Source of the DNA: JBFHFS01 sp041583495 | Lineage (GTDB): Bacteria; Bacteroidota; Bacteroidia; Bacteroidales; Marinilabiliaceae | Direction of reading: 5' to 3' | DNA: 64,000 nucleotides | NCBI GenBank assembly: GCA_041583495.1 | Contig: JBFHFS010000002.1 | Span: 153,181-217,180, forward strand | The notes under the pieces: generated by a model | Told to the model about the DNA's origin: nothing | Database searches by the model: none | What the model saw: the letters and a program-made list of their open reading frames with translations, nothing else | In this document: positions 27,464 through 35,634 of the stretch, piece by piece | Layout: every line of letters begins with the position of its first letter | How positions within the stretch are numbered: the stretch's first letter is position 1 | Translations under genes and position numbers: made by a program

Positions 27464-28698
27464 TAACTTATAGCAAACAATTCATTGCTATCCAGCACCT
27501 TGGCCATTTGCCGATAGCTGTTCCTGAGGGCCTCAGGAGACAAGGCACCATCCAGAGATCGAATGATCCGGGTACTGAGGGTTCCTGCCGCCACGATCTT
27601 CCCAAGGGCACTAAAGGCGTCGGGGCCCATGAGTGGTTGCAGAAAAGGCAACAGGTGGCTCCACAATTCGCCGGCCTTCAACGAAGAGGCTGAGATTCCC
27701 CAAAATTTGAGAAATGCACGGTTGTCAATCACACTATTCTCACCCTCCCGTACCGTTCGAAGAAAGATAGCAGCCAGTTCCTGCTCTGTCCATTGCATTT
27801 GCTCGTTCTGTGAGCCAAAACGCTCTTCAACCAACAGCTTAATCAGGGCCACAAGTGCTTCCACGATGGCCATATCGGCCCTTGGACTCTCCTGAAGATC
27901 GATCAATCTTATCTCAATGGCACCCCGATCGAAGCGGGCGATGGCACCCCGGGAATTCAGGAAATGCTTATCAAGCACCCCATCATGGTCGTATGGCTGA
28001 ATATCGGTCATAATGGGTGAAAAGATCCGTTCGTAGTAATCTTTTTTGGAGAAAACGGCCTCTGGAATCACTACCCCGCCAATAGAGGGCAACTTAGATT
28101 GATTGTGGCGGTAGGTTTCCAACCGGCTGTCGTGAAAACCGGTGAAACGGCCATCGAGTAATGGAGTGCTGGCAGCCAGAGCCGGAATGAGTGGCAACAC
28201 CATACGAATGGCAGCATGGAGGCGACCAAACTCCTGGTCGCCATTGAAAGGAAGGTTGATATGAGTGCTTTGCAGATTACTCCAGCCATGTCCGCGACAG
28301 TCGAAAATCCGATTATAAAGGCTGTAAATCTCGTTATACTCGTGGGGCCATATCTGGGTCTCCGTATGGGGATTCATCCAGGGATGCGCACCCCCCGGCA
28401 TCAAAACAGCATTGTGAGGCTTAAGCAATCGATTGATCTCCTGAACATTCTGAAAGAACTTCAGGTGAAGTCCCTCCATTGTATTGGCAGGCCCATTGGT
28501 TTTAAGTTCTATCACATGATTGACCAGCTCATTACTCCAGGCGATGGGCCCATTTTCATAATCGGCCGTAATTTCACCGGTAACCTCCTTCAAAAGCAGA
28601 TCGCAAATAGGCCGGACATTAAGCGTGTCCTTATCAACGATCATATACTCCATCTCCACCCCTGTGACTTCGAACAAATGAAACGCCTTCTTTATCAT
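27463..28698 (-). CDS. GCS2-family carboxylate-amine ligase (glutamate-cysteine ligase-like)
   Basis: 411 residues. ATP-dependent amidoligase of the glutamine-synthetase-like fold; true members join glutamate and cysteine, others join different amino acids. Seen: VTGVEMEYMIVDKDTL (metal/ATP glutamates), NELVNHVIELKTNGP, LMPGGAHPWMNP and STHINLPFNGD. It overlaps the RimK gene by four bases (ATGA) and the amidohydrolase by one. No gshB-type gene is present, so ordinary glutathione synthesis is less likely than a dedicated product. Activity and substrates are inference. Confidence 0.85.
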   Translation of the reverse strand: MIKKAFHLFEVTGVEMEYMIVDKDTLNVRPICDLLLKEVTGEITADYENGPIAWSNELVNHVIELKTNGPANTMEGLHLKFFQNVQEINRLLKPHNAVLMPGGAHPWMNPHTETQIWPHEYNEIYSLYNRIFDCRGHGWSNLQSTHINLPFNGDQEFGRLHAAIRMVLPLIPALAASTPLLDGRFTGFHDSRLETYRHNQSKLPSIGGVVIPEAVFSKKDYYERIFSPIMTDIQPYDHDGVLDKHFLNSRGAIARFDRGAIEIRLIDLQESPRADMAIVEALVALIKLLVEERFGSQNEQMQWTEQELAAIFLRTVREGENSVIDNRAFLKFWGISASSLKAGELWSHLLPFLQPLMGPDAFSALGKIVAAGTLSTRIIRSLDGALSPEALRNSYRQMAKVLDSNELFAIS

Positions 28699-30152
28699 GA
28701 CTTACCATTTATTTGGTCGACCAGGAAATGAATGATACGGTCGTACAACGCCTCGTGCAGCAACCCGTCTTCGACGCCTCCATCCACATTGGGGTTGTCG
28801 TTAATCTCAATAATGACGGGTTTGCCATCCAGCTCCTTGATATCCACGCCATACAAGCCTTTCCCTATGAGCCGGGTAGCCTTTAAGGCAATATCGGTTA
28901 TGGATGCAGGCACCTCCTCGGGATTGAGAAGATCGAAATTCCCCTCCACATCCGATTTATTCCGGCTGTTCCAGTTATATATTTGCCAGTGTCCGCGGGC
29001 CATATAGTATTTGCACACAAAGAGCACCTCGTTGTTGAGTACGCCCACCCGATAGTCGAAATCGGTAGGAACAAACTCCTGGGCAATGATCAAATCCGAA
29101 GACTTTAGCATCTCCTTCACCTTTTGATTTAACTCAGCCCTGTTTTTTACTTTAACCACCCCCTGAGAAAAGGAGGAGTCGGGGAGTTTTAACACACAGG
29201 GAAAGCCCAGTTGTTTTTCCACCTCTGAGGTATTTTCACTAAGAATTACCACTGTGTTGGGCGTTGGAATACGAGCCCCCTTGAGCAATTCTGCCAGATA
29301 CACTTTATTGGCACATTTGAGAATCGACTCCGGAGAGTCGAGCACTGGCAACCCCTCACTCTGAGCCCGCCTGGCCATCCGGTAGGTATGATGATTTACG
29401 GCGGTCGTCTCCCGAATGAAGAGGGCATCAAACTCGCCAATTCTGTTGTAGTCGTTTTTGGTAATCATCTCCACATAACAACCCTGCTTTTCGGCAGCTT
29501 CCACAAAACCCGCCAAAGCCTTCTTATTGGAAGGAGGGGCTTTCTCTTCCGGATCGACCAGAATGGCCAAATCGTAAAGGTATCGGCCTTTTCGTGCTTT
29601 ATCGTATCGCTTTCGGGCAAAATAGGTGCGGGCAAACTCGTTCACATAGGGAATATGGTGTTCGGGCACCTCCTTAAAGGGGATGGTGCGCACCGACTGA
29701 ATCTCCCACTTCTTACCATTGTTGGAAAAACGAGCCCGCAAAAAGGGCGCCTGAAAGAGCTTGTGTAACTCATGCGCAAGTTTCTGATGCTGCTGGGCCA
29801 GATTCTGACCAAAATAGATGCTCAGAACAAACTCATGTGACCGGATGTGCTTAAGACTTTTCTGCACCAGATCGTCCAGTTCATCCGAAACACTCTTGAC
29901 CAGGGTTTGAACTTTCAGATCGAGAATATTCTTCACCGATGGAATAACCTTATGCCCGCGGGCATTGGCCAGCAGAGAGACATAATAGCCCCGGGTCTGG
30001 TAGGCATAATCGTTGGAGAGATTAAACACCCGCAGATTTTTCATTTTGGCATAACTGTCGTCCTCGAGATATTTTCGCGGAGACACCAAATCCACCCCGG
30101 GCACATCCAGCGCCCATTTGGATGGATTATTAACAACGATGAGTTTTTTCAT
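28695..30152 (-). CDS. RimK-family ATP-grasp ligase with N-terminal RLAN-like domain
   Basis: 485 residues. Residues 1 to about 200 resemble the domain that precedes some RimK-like ligases (includes YAYQTRGYYVSLLANARGH); about 285-480 is the ATP-grasp core with the flexible loop KLPDSSFSQGVVKV, IAQEFVPTDFDYRVGVL, and the Mg-binding EINDNPNVDGGVED. RimK-type enzymes add amino acids, often glutamate, to a carboxylate of a peptide or protein. First of three overlapping genes; 104 bases separate it from the upstream peptidase gene. Acceptor unknown. Confidence 0.88.
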   Translation of the reverse strand: MKKLIVVNNPSKWALDVPGVDLVSPRKYLEDDSYAKMKNLRVFNLSNDYAYQTRGYYVSLLANARGHKVIPSVKNILDLKVQTLVKSVSDELDDLVQKSLKHIRSHEFVLSIYFGQNLAQQHQKLAHELHKLFQAPFLRARFSNNGKKWEIQSVRTIPFKEVPEHHIPYVNEFARTYFARKRYDKARKGRYLYDLAILVDPEEKAPPSNKKALAGFVEAAEKQGCYVEMITKNDYNRIGEFDALFIRETTAVNHHTYRMARRAQSEGLPVLDSPESILKCANKVYLAELLKGARIPTPNTVVILSENTSEVEKQLGFPCVLKLPDSSFSQGVVKVKNRAELNQKVKEMLKSSDLIIAQEFVPTDFDYRVGVLNNEVLFVCKYYMARGHWQIYNWNSRNKSDVEGNFDLLNPEEVPASITDIALKATRLIGKGLYGVDIKELDGKPVIIEINDNPNVDGGVEDGLLHEALYDRIIHFLVDQINGKS

Positions 30153-30256
30153 CTAAAAAAATTTGTTTTTTAAGTTGCGGATAACCCGTCCCCATATGAA
30201 GCTGGGAAAGACACCCTAATTCTTCGAATCTTGTTACCTATTAACAATCCAGATGG

Positions 30257-30979
30257 TTAATTTTTGGAGTTATCCGACCCCGGCAGGATCACCAACATAT
30301 TGGCATCATAAGTCATACTACCCAACAGGATAGCATTGATCAGACGGTTCAGATCTACTTTATAATAACTGTCTCCCGATATTGGATTCTCCTTAAAGGG
30401 ATCGGCCACAAATACAGTCTGCTGTTCCATGCCACTCACAACCACAAAATGCCCTGTGGGCACCCCTTTCAGGTCATGGTACACCGACCGGTTTTTCCGA
30501 TCGGTATATTCTCTTTTGGAGTTATAAAGATAGGTGGCATTGAGACCCGTTAAGATGGGTACCTCTTTGGTCAGATAGGATTCCAGGACGTCACGATGCA
30601 TATAGTGAAGGATGATCTCTCCACCCATTCTTAAAAAAGTCTGATAAGCCCGCGTAGCCCGTGTAAATCTTTTACCAGCCTTGAATTTCAACTGCTGTTC
30701 GAGCAGCTCCACCAACTCGGCATTGGAGCAATGCTCCCAGGAGGGATCGAACATTTTAAGATTATACGAAAAAATACGGGCCTTAAACCCCTTATTTAAC
30801 GCATCAATCCCCAGCATCACTGCCAGAGTACCCCCATCGGGTAAAGAGTCCACTGAGTGGATGACCTCCTGGAGCGAAACATCCAGACCATGAAATTGAT
30901 ATACGGCATGCAAACTGGTGGGTCCACAGGTCGTATCATCAGGCTGGGGTAAAATCTTTATGAAACGATTACTTTTCAT
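30257..30979 (-). CDS. C39-like cysteine peptidase
   Basis: 240 residues with the papain-like arrangement of C39 peptidases: Cys18 in PDDTTCGPTSLHAVY, His177 in GHFVVVSGM and Asp193 in VADPF. No signal peptide or transporter domain, so it is probably cytoplasmic. In Proteobacteria related RimK/GCS2 clusters carry a C39 peptidase fused to an acetyltransferase; here it is free-standing. It could trim the product or precursor of the downstream ligases. First gene of the island. Confidence 0.82.
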   Translation of the reverse strand: MKSNRFIKILPQPDDTTCGPTSLHAVYQFHGLDVSLQEVIHSVDSLPDGGTLAVMLGIDALNKGFKARIFSYNLKMFDPSWEHCSNAELVELLEQQLKFKAGKRFTRATRAYQTFLRMGGEIILHYMHRDVLESYLTKEVPILTGLNATYLYNSKREYTDRKNRSVYHDLKGVPTGHFVVVSGMEQQTVFVADPFKENPISGDSYYKVDLNRLINAILLGSMTYDANMLVILPGSDNSKN

Positions 30980-31419
30980 TTAATTATATGTTATCCACTG
31001 TAAATCAAACACAAACAACATAAAAACAAGTGCAAATCAACAACCTGATACGATGGTTTTAGCTCAAAAAACAGGTCATCAATTACGCATCAAAAGAACA
31101 CATTTTTTTAATGTGTTGTTCAGATGAAAAGACTAATTTAAAAAAAAATATACCCATCCCCCTGAAACGAACTTATAGCTCCAATTCACTGGAATGATCC
31201 GAAAAAAAAATCACCCGGCTATACTTAATCACCGGCCACATTTTTTAACAATATTCTTAATTAGATTCAATTTAATTATAACGGAGAATGGATCCAACAT
31301 CAAAGTAATCGCTACATTTGTGGTAGGAGGCTTTTGACAAGGTGTTCTAATAATTTGGCTTAACCCCTTGAGTGTATATTCGGCTTGAGGCTAAAGAAAG
31401 AAACCCGAACGCACTACTT
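30980..31419. other. Divergent intergenic region, peptidase to histidine kinase
   Basis: 440 bases, AT-rich, no gene. It holds an 8-bp palindrome AACACATT/AATGTGTT around five Ts (31097-31117) and an exact -7 box TACATTTG at 31313-31320 that could drive the kinase gene with a leader of about 95 bases. The region must also contain the amidoligase promoter, which I could not locate. Confidence 0.5.
31313..31320 (+). promoter_or_regulatory. Possible -7 box of the membrane histidine kinase gene
   Basis: TACATTTG, exact TAnnTTTG; no clear -33 box. Confidence 0.4.
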
Positions 31420-32760
31420 ATGGAACCCTATTTTTTCAATGAGATAATAGTTATCACCTCGGTTATAAGTCTGACGGCGGGCTTTTATATGTTGTTCCTG
31501 TATAAAAGCACGTCGGGCAAAGGCACTGGTTATTGGAGCGCGGGAGCCCTGGTCATCGGGGCAGGGCTGATTTTAAAACTCCTTGCAACTGACACCCTAT
31601 TAGGTATAACCTGGGTTTCACCCATTTTGGTTACCCTGGGGCTTTACCTTTATCTGGCGGGCATCTGGCAATTCAAGGGGAAAAAAGTCAGGCCGGAAAT
31701 AGTTTTTGGAGTCCCGCTCCTGGATCTGGTTCAAGCCCTGGGTTTCACGTTCTTTCTTCCCTTCTCCTCCCTGAGTAAATTTCTGCACTTTGGCATTATG
31801 CTTTTTTATGCTCTCCTTGCCATCTATGAAACAACGCGTTTGAACCCCGATCAAAGGCACCTTCGATCCATATTCAGGCTGATGGCAGGGGCGTACCTTG
31901 TTTTTTCATTGCTCATCCTGTTAATCCTGTTCTCCATACATCCGCAATATATCCCCCTTCCAGTTAGGCATATATCCTTCCTTACTTTTACTATTTTCAA
32001 TTTCTTAATGATCGTTCTCACCTTTGGCTTTCTCACAGCCCATAATATTGAACTGAATCGGGAACTCAATATCCAGTTACAAGCGAAAAACAAATTCTTT
32101 TCCATCATTGCTCACGATATAAGTGGTTCCATGAGTACCATCATGAGCTTTTTAAATCTGATAAACAATGATCCGGATTTTAAGGAAACAGAGAAGAAAA
32201 AGTATTTGGGGAGTTTGGAATCTCTGAGTCAATCCACCTATAATCTTTTACAAAATCTTCTGGAATGGGCTACCTCGTCAAAGAGTCCGACCACCGATGA
32301 GGGAGAAGTCATCGATTTAAATCAAATTATCAAAGACAATCTGGCGTATTTCGAACGGTCAGCTCAATTCAAATCGATCAACCTCTCCTTTAATCAGGGA
32401 GAGGCCCCTACAATCATTGGAAACAGCAAGATGATTGAAGTTATTTTGCGTAATCTGGTTTCGAATGCCACCAAATTCACCCCCACTAAAGGACAAATCA
32501 CCATCACGACAAAACGAGGCACTAACAGAAAAGTATACGTTCATGTGAAAGACACAGGAATAGGTATTGCACCCGAGAAACTGAAAAAATTAGCCCGTTT
32601 CGAAAAAAGTTCTCCCTCATGTGGAACTGAGGGAGAACCGGGCTCAGGTTATGGGTTGGCGCTGTGTAAGGAATTCATTCGCGAACTTAAGGGAACCATT
32701 CATTTCGAAAGTCAGCCTGACGTGGGAACCGCCGTAATTATTGAATTCCCTGCAGCTTAG
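31420..32760 (+). CDS. Membrane sensor histidine kinase
   Basis: 446 residues from ATG 31420; an in-frame GTG 48 bases upstream is less likely. Six or seven hydrophobic helices fill residues 8-205 with almost no extracytoplasmic domain, so sensing is probably within the membrane. Then comes the phospho-acceptor region FFSIIAHDISGSM (His232), N-box NLVSNATKFT, G1 DTGIGI and G2 GSGYGLALC. The H-box partner residues ISGSM differ from the usual LRNPL/MKNP form but the catalytic residues are intact. No response regulator is adjacent. Confidence 0.88.
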   Translation: MEPYFFNEIIVITSVISLTAGFYMLFLYKSTSGKGTGYWSAGALVIGAGLILKLLATDTLLGITWVSPILVTLGLYLYLAGIWQFKGKKVRPEIVFGVPLLDLVQALGFTFFLPFSSLSKFLHFGIMLFYALLAIYETTRLNPDQRHLRSIFRLMAGAYLVFSLLILLILFSIHPQYIPLPVRHISFLTFTIFNFLMIVLTFGFLTAHNIELNRELNIQLQAKNKFFSIIAHDISGSMSTIMSFLNLINNDPDFKETEKKKYLGSLESLSQSTYNLLQNLLEWATSSKSPTTDEGEVIDLNQIIKDNLAYFERSAQFKSINLSFNQGEAPTIIGNSKMIEVILRNLVSNATKFTPTKGQITITTKRGTNRKVYVHVKDTGIGIAPEKLKKLARFEKSSPSCGTEGEPGSGYGLALCKEFIRELKGTIHFESQPDVGTAVIIEFPAA

Positions 32761-32956
32761 CCACTCCATTCTGCAGTTATCCAGGCAACAAAAGGATGAA
32801 GCCGAACAAAAAGGCTCTTTGTTTGAGCCACCGCAGACCTGTGATACGGATTTATTGTCGGGGGTTCTTCCCTGGTATGGCATACCTTTTGCTTTTTACT
32901 ACGTCTTGATTGATGTTAATCTGATGCCCACCCTTTTTGCCAAATGAATCTCAATT

Positions 32957-33769
32957 ATGAATTATCGATCATTCCTGAAAAGTTACCTGTTACCCCTGCC
33001 CCTCATGTGGTGCCTGTTCAACCTGATCGGCTGCAGCTCAAAAGGTCTGGCTTCATCCAATTCATCAAGCGACGCCTCAAGGCTCACGGTGGTTCCGGAG
33101 CCCAGCCGGGGGGGGATCTACGTTGGCACTTTACCCTGCGCCGATTGTGAAGGCATTGAAACCGAGTTAATACTCCACTCCTCCACTTACCAACTATCGT
33201 CTACTTATCTGAATAAAAAGGATGAGCCCTTCAAGGAAAGCGGCCCCTATACCTGGAACCCCAAAGACCGGATCATCAGCCTGGATAATGGGCGACAGTT
33301 TCAGGTGGAAAAGGGCAAGCTTTACCTGCTCAACCTGAAGGGACAACGCATTGAGGGCCCGCTTGCCGGGCGATACATCTTAACCCAAAAGGAATACCCC
33401 TCTCTGGATTCGCTGGAAGCTAATCTGGCCTTGAATTCATGGTTGCTGATCCAATTAGGTGGCAACCCCATTGATTCTGTCGGGCTGACAGAGACCCCCT
33501 TCCTTGTATTTTTGCCTGGAGAAAAAAAGATTCACGGCAAAACGAGTTGCAATTCCTTCTTCGGCCATTATGACCTTAAGAGTCCCACCAATCTTAACCT
33601 TTCAGGGCTGGGCACCACCAAACGGTATTGTCAGAACATGTGGGTGGAAAACCAATTCGTGCAAGCCCTGTCCTCCACCGCCCTATTTCAATTGGAAGGA
33701 GATCTGCTAATTTTCAGAGACCCGGCAAACAATGAAATCGCTCGATTTAAAAAAGCTCCCCCAAAATGA
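32957..33769 (+). CDS. NlpE-META two-domain lipoprotein
   Basis: 270 residues. Lipoprotein signal with Cys26 after NLIG. Residues about 50-150 are an NlpE-like domain with YVGTLPCADCEGIETELIL, including the Cys61-x2-Cys64 pair; residues about 155-265 are a META (HslJ-like) domain with LNSWLL, GKTSCNSFFGHY and a final strand LLIFRD. In E. coli NlpE reports envelope stress to Cpx, and HslJ is a heat-inducible lipoprotein. Probably an envelope stress or metal-related lipoprotein; exact role unknown. Confidence 0.85.
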   Translation: MNYRSFLKSYLLPLPLMWCLFNLIGCSSKGLASSNSSSDASRLTVVPEPSRGGIYVGTLPCADCEGIETELILHSSTYQLSSTYLNKKDEPFKESGPYTWNPKDRIISLDNGRQFQVEKGKLYLLNLKGQRIEGPLAGRYILTQKEYPSLDSLEANLALNSWLLIQLGGNPIDSVGLTETPFLVFLPGEKKIHGKTSCNSFFGHYDLKSPTNLNLSGLGTTKRYCQNMWVENQFVQALSSTALFQLEGDLLIFRDPANNEIARFKKAPPK

Positions 33770-33850
33770 AAACAAGAAACTAGCCCGAATCGTTAGGTCC
33801 ATTTTCAACAAATCAGAGAACCCGGAGATTCATTTATTTTGTTCTCCCGG

Positions 33851-34543
33851 CTACTCCTGCATAACGCGCAGCAATGCTTCCCGGTTGAGGATGCGTACGA
33901 GTTTGCCTTCTGCTTCAATCACCCCCTGCCGGTGGAGATCTCGTAAAGAGCGGCTCAGTGATGGGCGAGCCACACCAAATAAGTCGGCCAGTTGGGCGTG
34001 GGTGTGCTTTAATTGAATCTCAGCCCCCTCCTGCTGTTCCTTTTGCAACTCAAGGAGGTAGTTTCCTATTTTACTTTTCAGACTCTTGAAAGACAAGAAC
34101 CGGAGTTTATCGGAAATGAACTGTGCCCGATTGCACACTGCGTTCAAAAAATTGGTCAGAAATACCTCACTATTCTGCATAAGGTTAAGCACCGAAGACT
34201 TAGGAAAGATTAATATCCCGACCGTTTCGGTAGCCGTAATAGTTACCGGATACCGGTTGTCCTTTCCAAACAAGAAGGCGGTAGCCAGAGGGCGGGGTGC
34301 GGCAATATCTTCAATTTTCAGGACCCTGCCCGAGAAATCGATCATCTCTCCCTTCACGATACCATGAATCACCATCAGCAACGAGCGGCATTGTTCACCT
34401 TCGTTGGCAATAATCTCACCCCGTTTAAATTCTTTTACCTGATATCCGGCCGATTCAATCAGAGACTGAATCTCGTTTTCTTTATGACCTGCGAATAAAG
34501 GGGAAGAGGCCAGAGTAGATATTAGGTTATTGTCTATTTCCAT
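33851..34543 (-). CDS. Crp/Fnr-family regulator, HcpR-like
   Basis: 230 residues: N-terminal cyclic-nucleotide-binding-fold sensor (about 10-125), dimer helix, and C-terminal helix-turn-helix (about 180-210, THAQLADLFGVARPSLSRSL). No Fnr-type N-terminal cysteine cluster is present. It is divergent from the ferredoxin-hcp operon, and the gap contains a perfect TGTAAC-N4-GTTACA palindrome. In Bacteroidota, HcpR (for example in Porphyromonas gingivalis) controls hcp in response to nitric oxide or nitrite, so this is the probable activator of the neighbouring operon. HcpR identity is inferred from context. Confidence 0.88.
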   Translation of the reverse strand: MEIDNNLISTLASSPLFAGHKENEIQSLIESAGYQVKEFKRGEIIANEGEQCRSLLMVIHGIVKGEMIDFSGRVLKIEDIAAPRPLATAFLFGKDNRYPVTITATETVGILIFPKSSVLNLMQNSEVFLTNFLNAVCNRAQFISDKLRFLSFKSLKSKIGNYLLELQKEQQEGAEIQLKHTHAQLADLFGVARPSLSRSLRDLHRQGVIEAEGKLVRILNREALLRVMQE

Positions 34544-34597
34544 TTTGAATAGAATTTATTGGAGAATCTAATCCTTGCAGACATAAATTTTCGACCC

Positions 34598-34613
34598 TGT
34601 AACATGGGTTACA
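34598..34613 (+). promoter_or_regulatory. Palindromic operator, probable HcpR site
   Basis: TGTAACATGGGTTACA: a perfect 6-4-6 inverted repeat of the Crp/Fnr type. Its centre (34605.5) is about 41 bases upstream of the start inferred from the -7 box at 34635-34642, the class II activator position. It is also 55 bases from the regulator start codon, allowing autoregulation. Confidence 0.8.
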
Positions 34614-34634
34614 AAAAAAGAGCTGATTGTCCTC

Positions 34635-34642
34635 TATTTTTG
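34635..34642 (+). promoter_or_regulatory. -7 box of the ferredoxin-hcp operon
   Basis: TATTTTTG, exact TAnnTTTG. The -33 position has no TTTG and lies next to the palindrome, as expected for an activator-dependent promoter. Leader of about 46 bases. Confidence 0.65.
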
Positions 34643-34691
34643 CCTACCTAAAAGTACGCTTTTATAGAACCAAACAAAAACGGATACGAGT

Positions 34692-35585
34692 ATGCTCAGA
34701 GAAATGGTAAAAATTGATGAAGCACTCTGCGATGGATGTGGTAATTGTGTCCCCAACTGCCATGAAGGGGCTTTGCAGATTATAGATGGAAAGGCACGTC
34801 TCTTAAGCGATCTTTTGTGCGATGGCCTCGGGGCCTGCATTGGGCATTGCCCACAGGGAGCCATAACCATCGAAAAGCGGGAAGCTGAACCCTATGATGA
34901 AGTAAAGGTGATCAAAATGATGATTCCAAAGGGCAAAAATACGGTGGTGGCGCATCTAAAACATCTTCGCGATCATAACGAAACCGGTTTCATGCGTCAG
35001 GCCATGGAATATATGAAAGCCAACCGCGAATCACTCCCCTTCGAGCTCGAGGAGGTCATCCGGGAGATGCACCGGCCCAAAATAGGGATGATGCAAGCCC
35101 CCTCAACAGGGGGATGTCCCGGCACGCAGCACCGGACGCTTCAAACGGCGCCAGCGGCCTCAGCACCCGGCATGGTTGCCCCCTCCCAACTGCGTCAATG
35201 GCCTGTTCAGATGCATCTGATTAATCCATCGGCCAACTTTTTTCAAGGAAGCGATCTTTTGTTGGCAGCCGACTGTGTGGCCTTTGCGATGGGTAACTTT
35301 CACGAACAGCTGCTTAAAAACAAGACGTTGGCCATTGCCTGCCCCAAACTAGACCAGGCACAAGACAGCTATTTACAAAAATTGGTACGACTCATTGATG
35401 AGGCCCGCATCAACACTCTTACCGTAGCCATGATGGAAGTCCCCTGCTGCGGTGGTCTTTTGCGATTGGTTAACCAGGCCCTGAGCCAGACCACCCGCAA
35501 AGTGCCTGTTAAAATGATGGTGGTATCCTCCACCGGCGAAATCCTTAAAGAAGAGTGGTCTAGCCCCGTTTGGTCAGGAGCTTGA
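34692..35585 (+). CDS. Hcp-associated ferredoxin protein
   Basis: 297 residues. The N-terminal ferredoxin domain has Cys13, 16, 19, 23 (CDGCGNCVPNC) and Cys43, 49, 53 (CDGLGACIGHCP). The second motif has Leu46 where the second cysteine of a classic 2[4Fe-4S] ferredoxin would be, so one cluster may be [3Fe-4S] or use another ligand. The C-terminal part (about 180-290) holds further cysteines (IACPKLDQ, EVPCCGGL). Probable electron donor to Hcp, whose gene follows 49 bases later. ATG 34704 (MVKIDEAL) is an alternative start. Confidence 0.88.
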   Translation: MLREMVKIDEALCDGCGNCVPNCHEGALQIIDGKARLLSDLLCDGLGACIGHCPQGAITIEKREAEPYDEVKVIKMMIPKGKNTVVAHLKHLRDHNETGFMRQAMEYMKANRESLPFELEEVIREMHRPKIGMMQAPSTGGCPGTQHRTLQTAPAASAPGMVAPSQLRQWPVQMHLINPSANFFQGSDLLLAADCVAFAMGNFHEQLLKNKTLAIACPKLDQAQDSYLQKLVRLIDEARINTLTVAMMEVPCCGGLLRLVNQALSQTTRKVPVKMMVVSSTGEILKEEWSSPVWSGA

Positions 35586-35634
35586 CATCCCTCTTAAAAT
35601 CCCATATCTTACTAAACCACTAAAAGATACTATT

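Noticed and set aside
32741..32947. 68-codon plus-strand frame after the membrane kinase
   Set aside because: It begins within the kinase gene and has no start signals or similarity.
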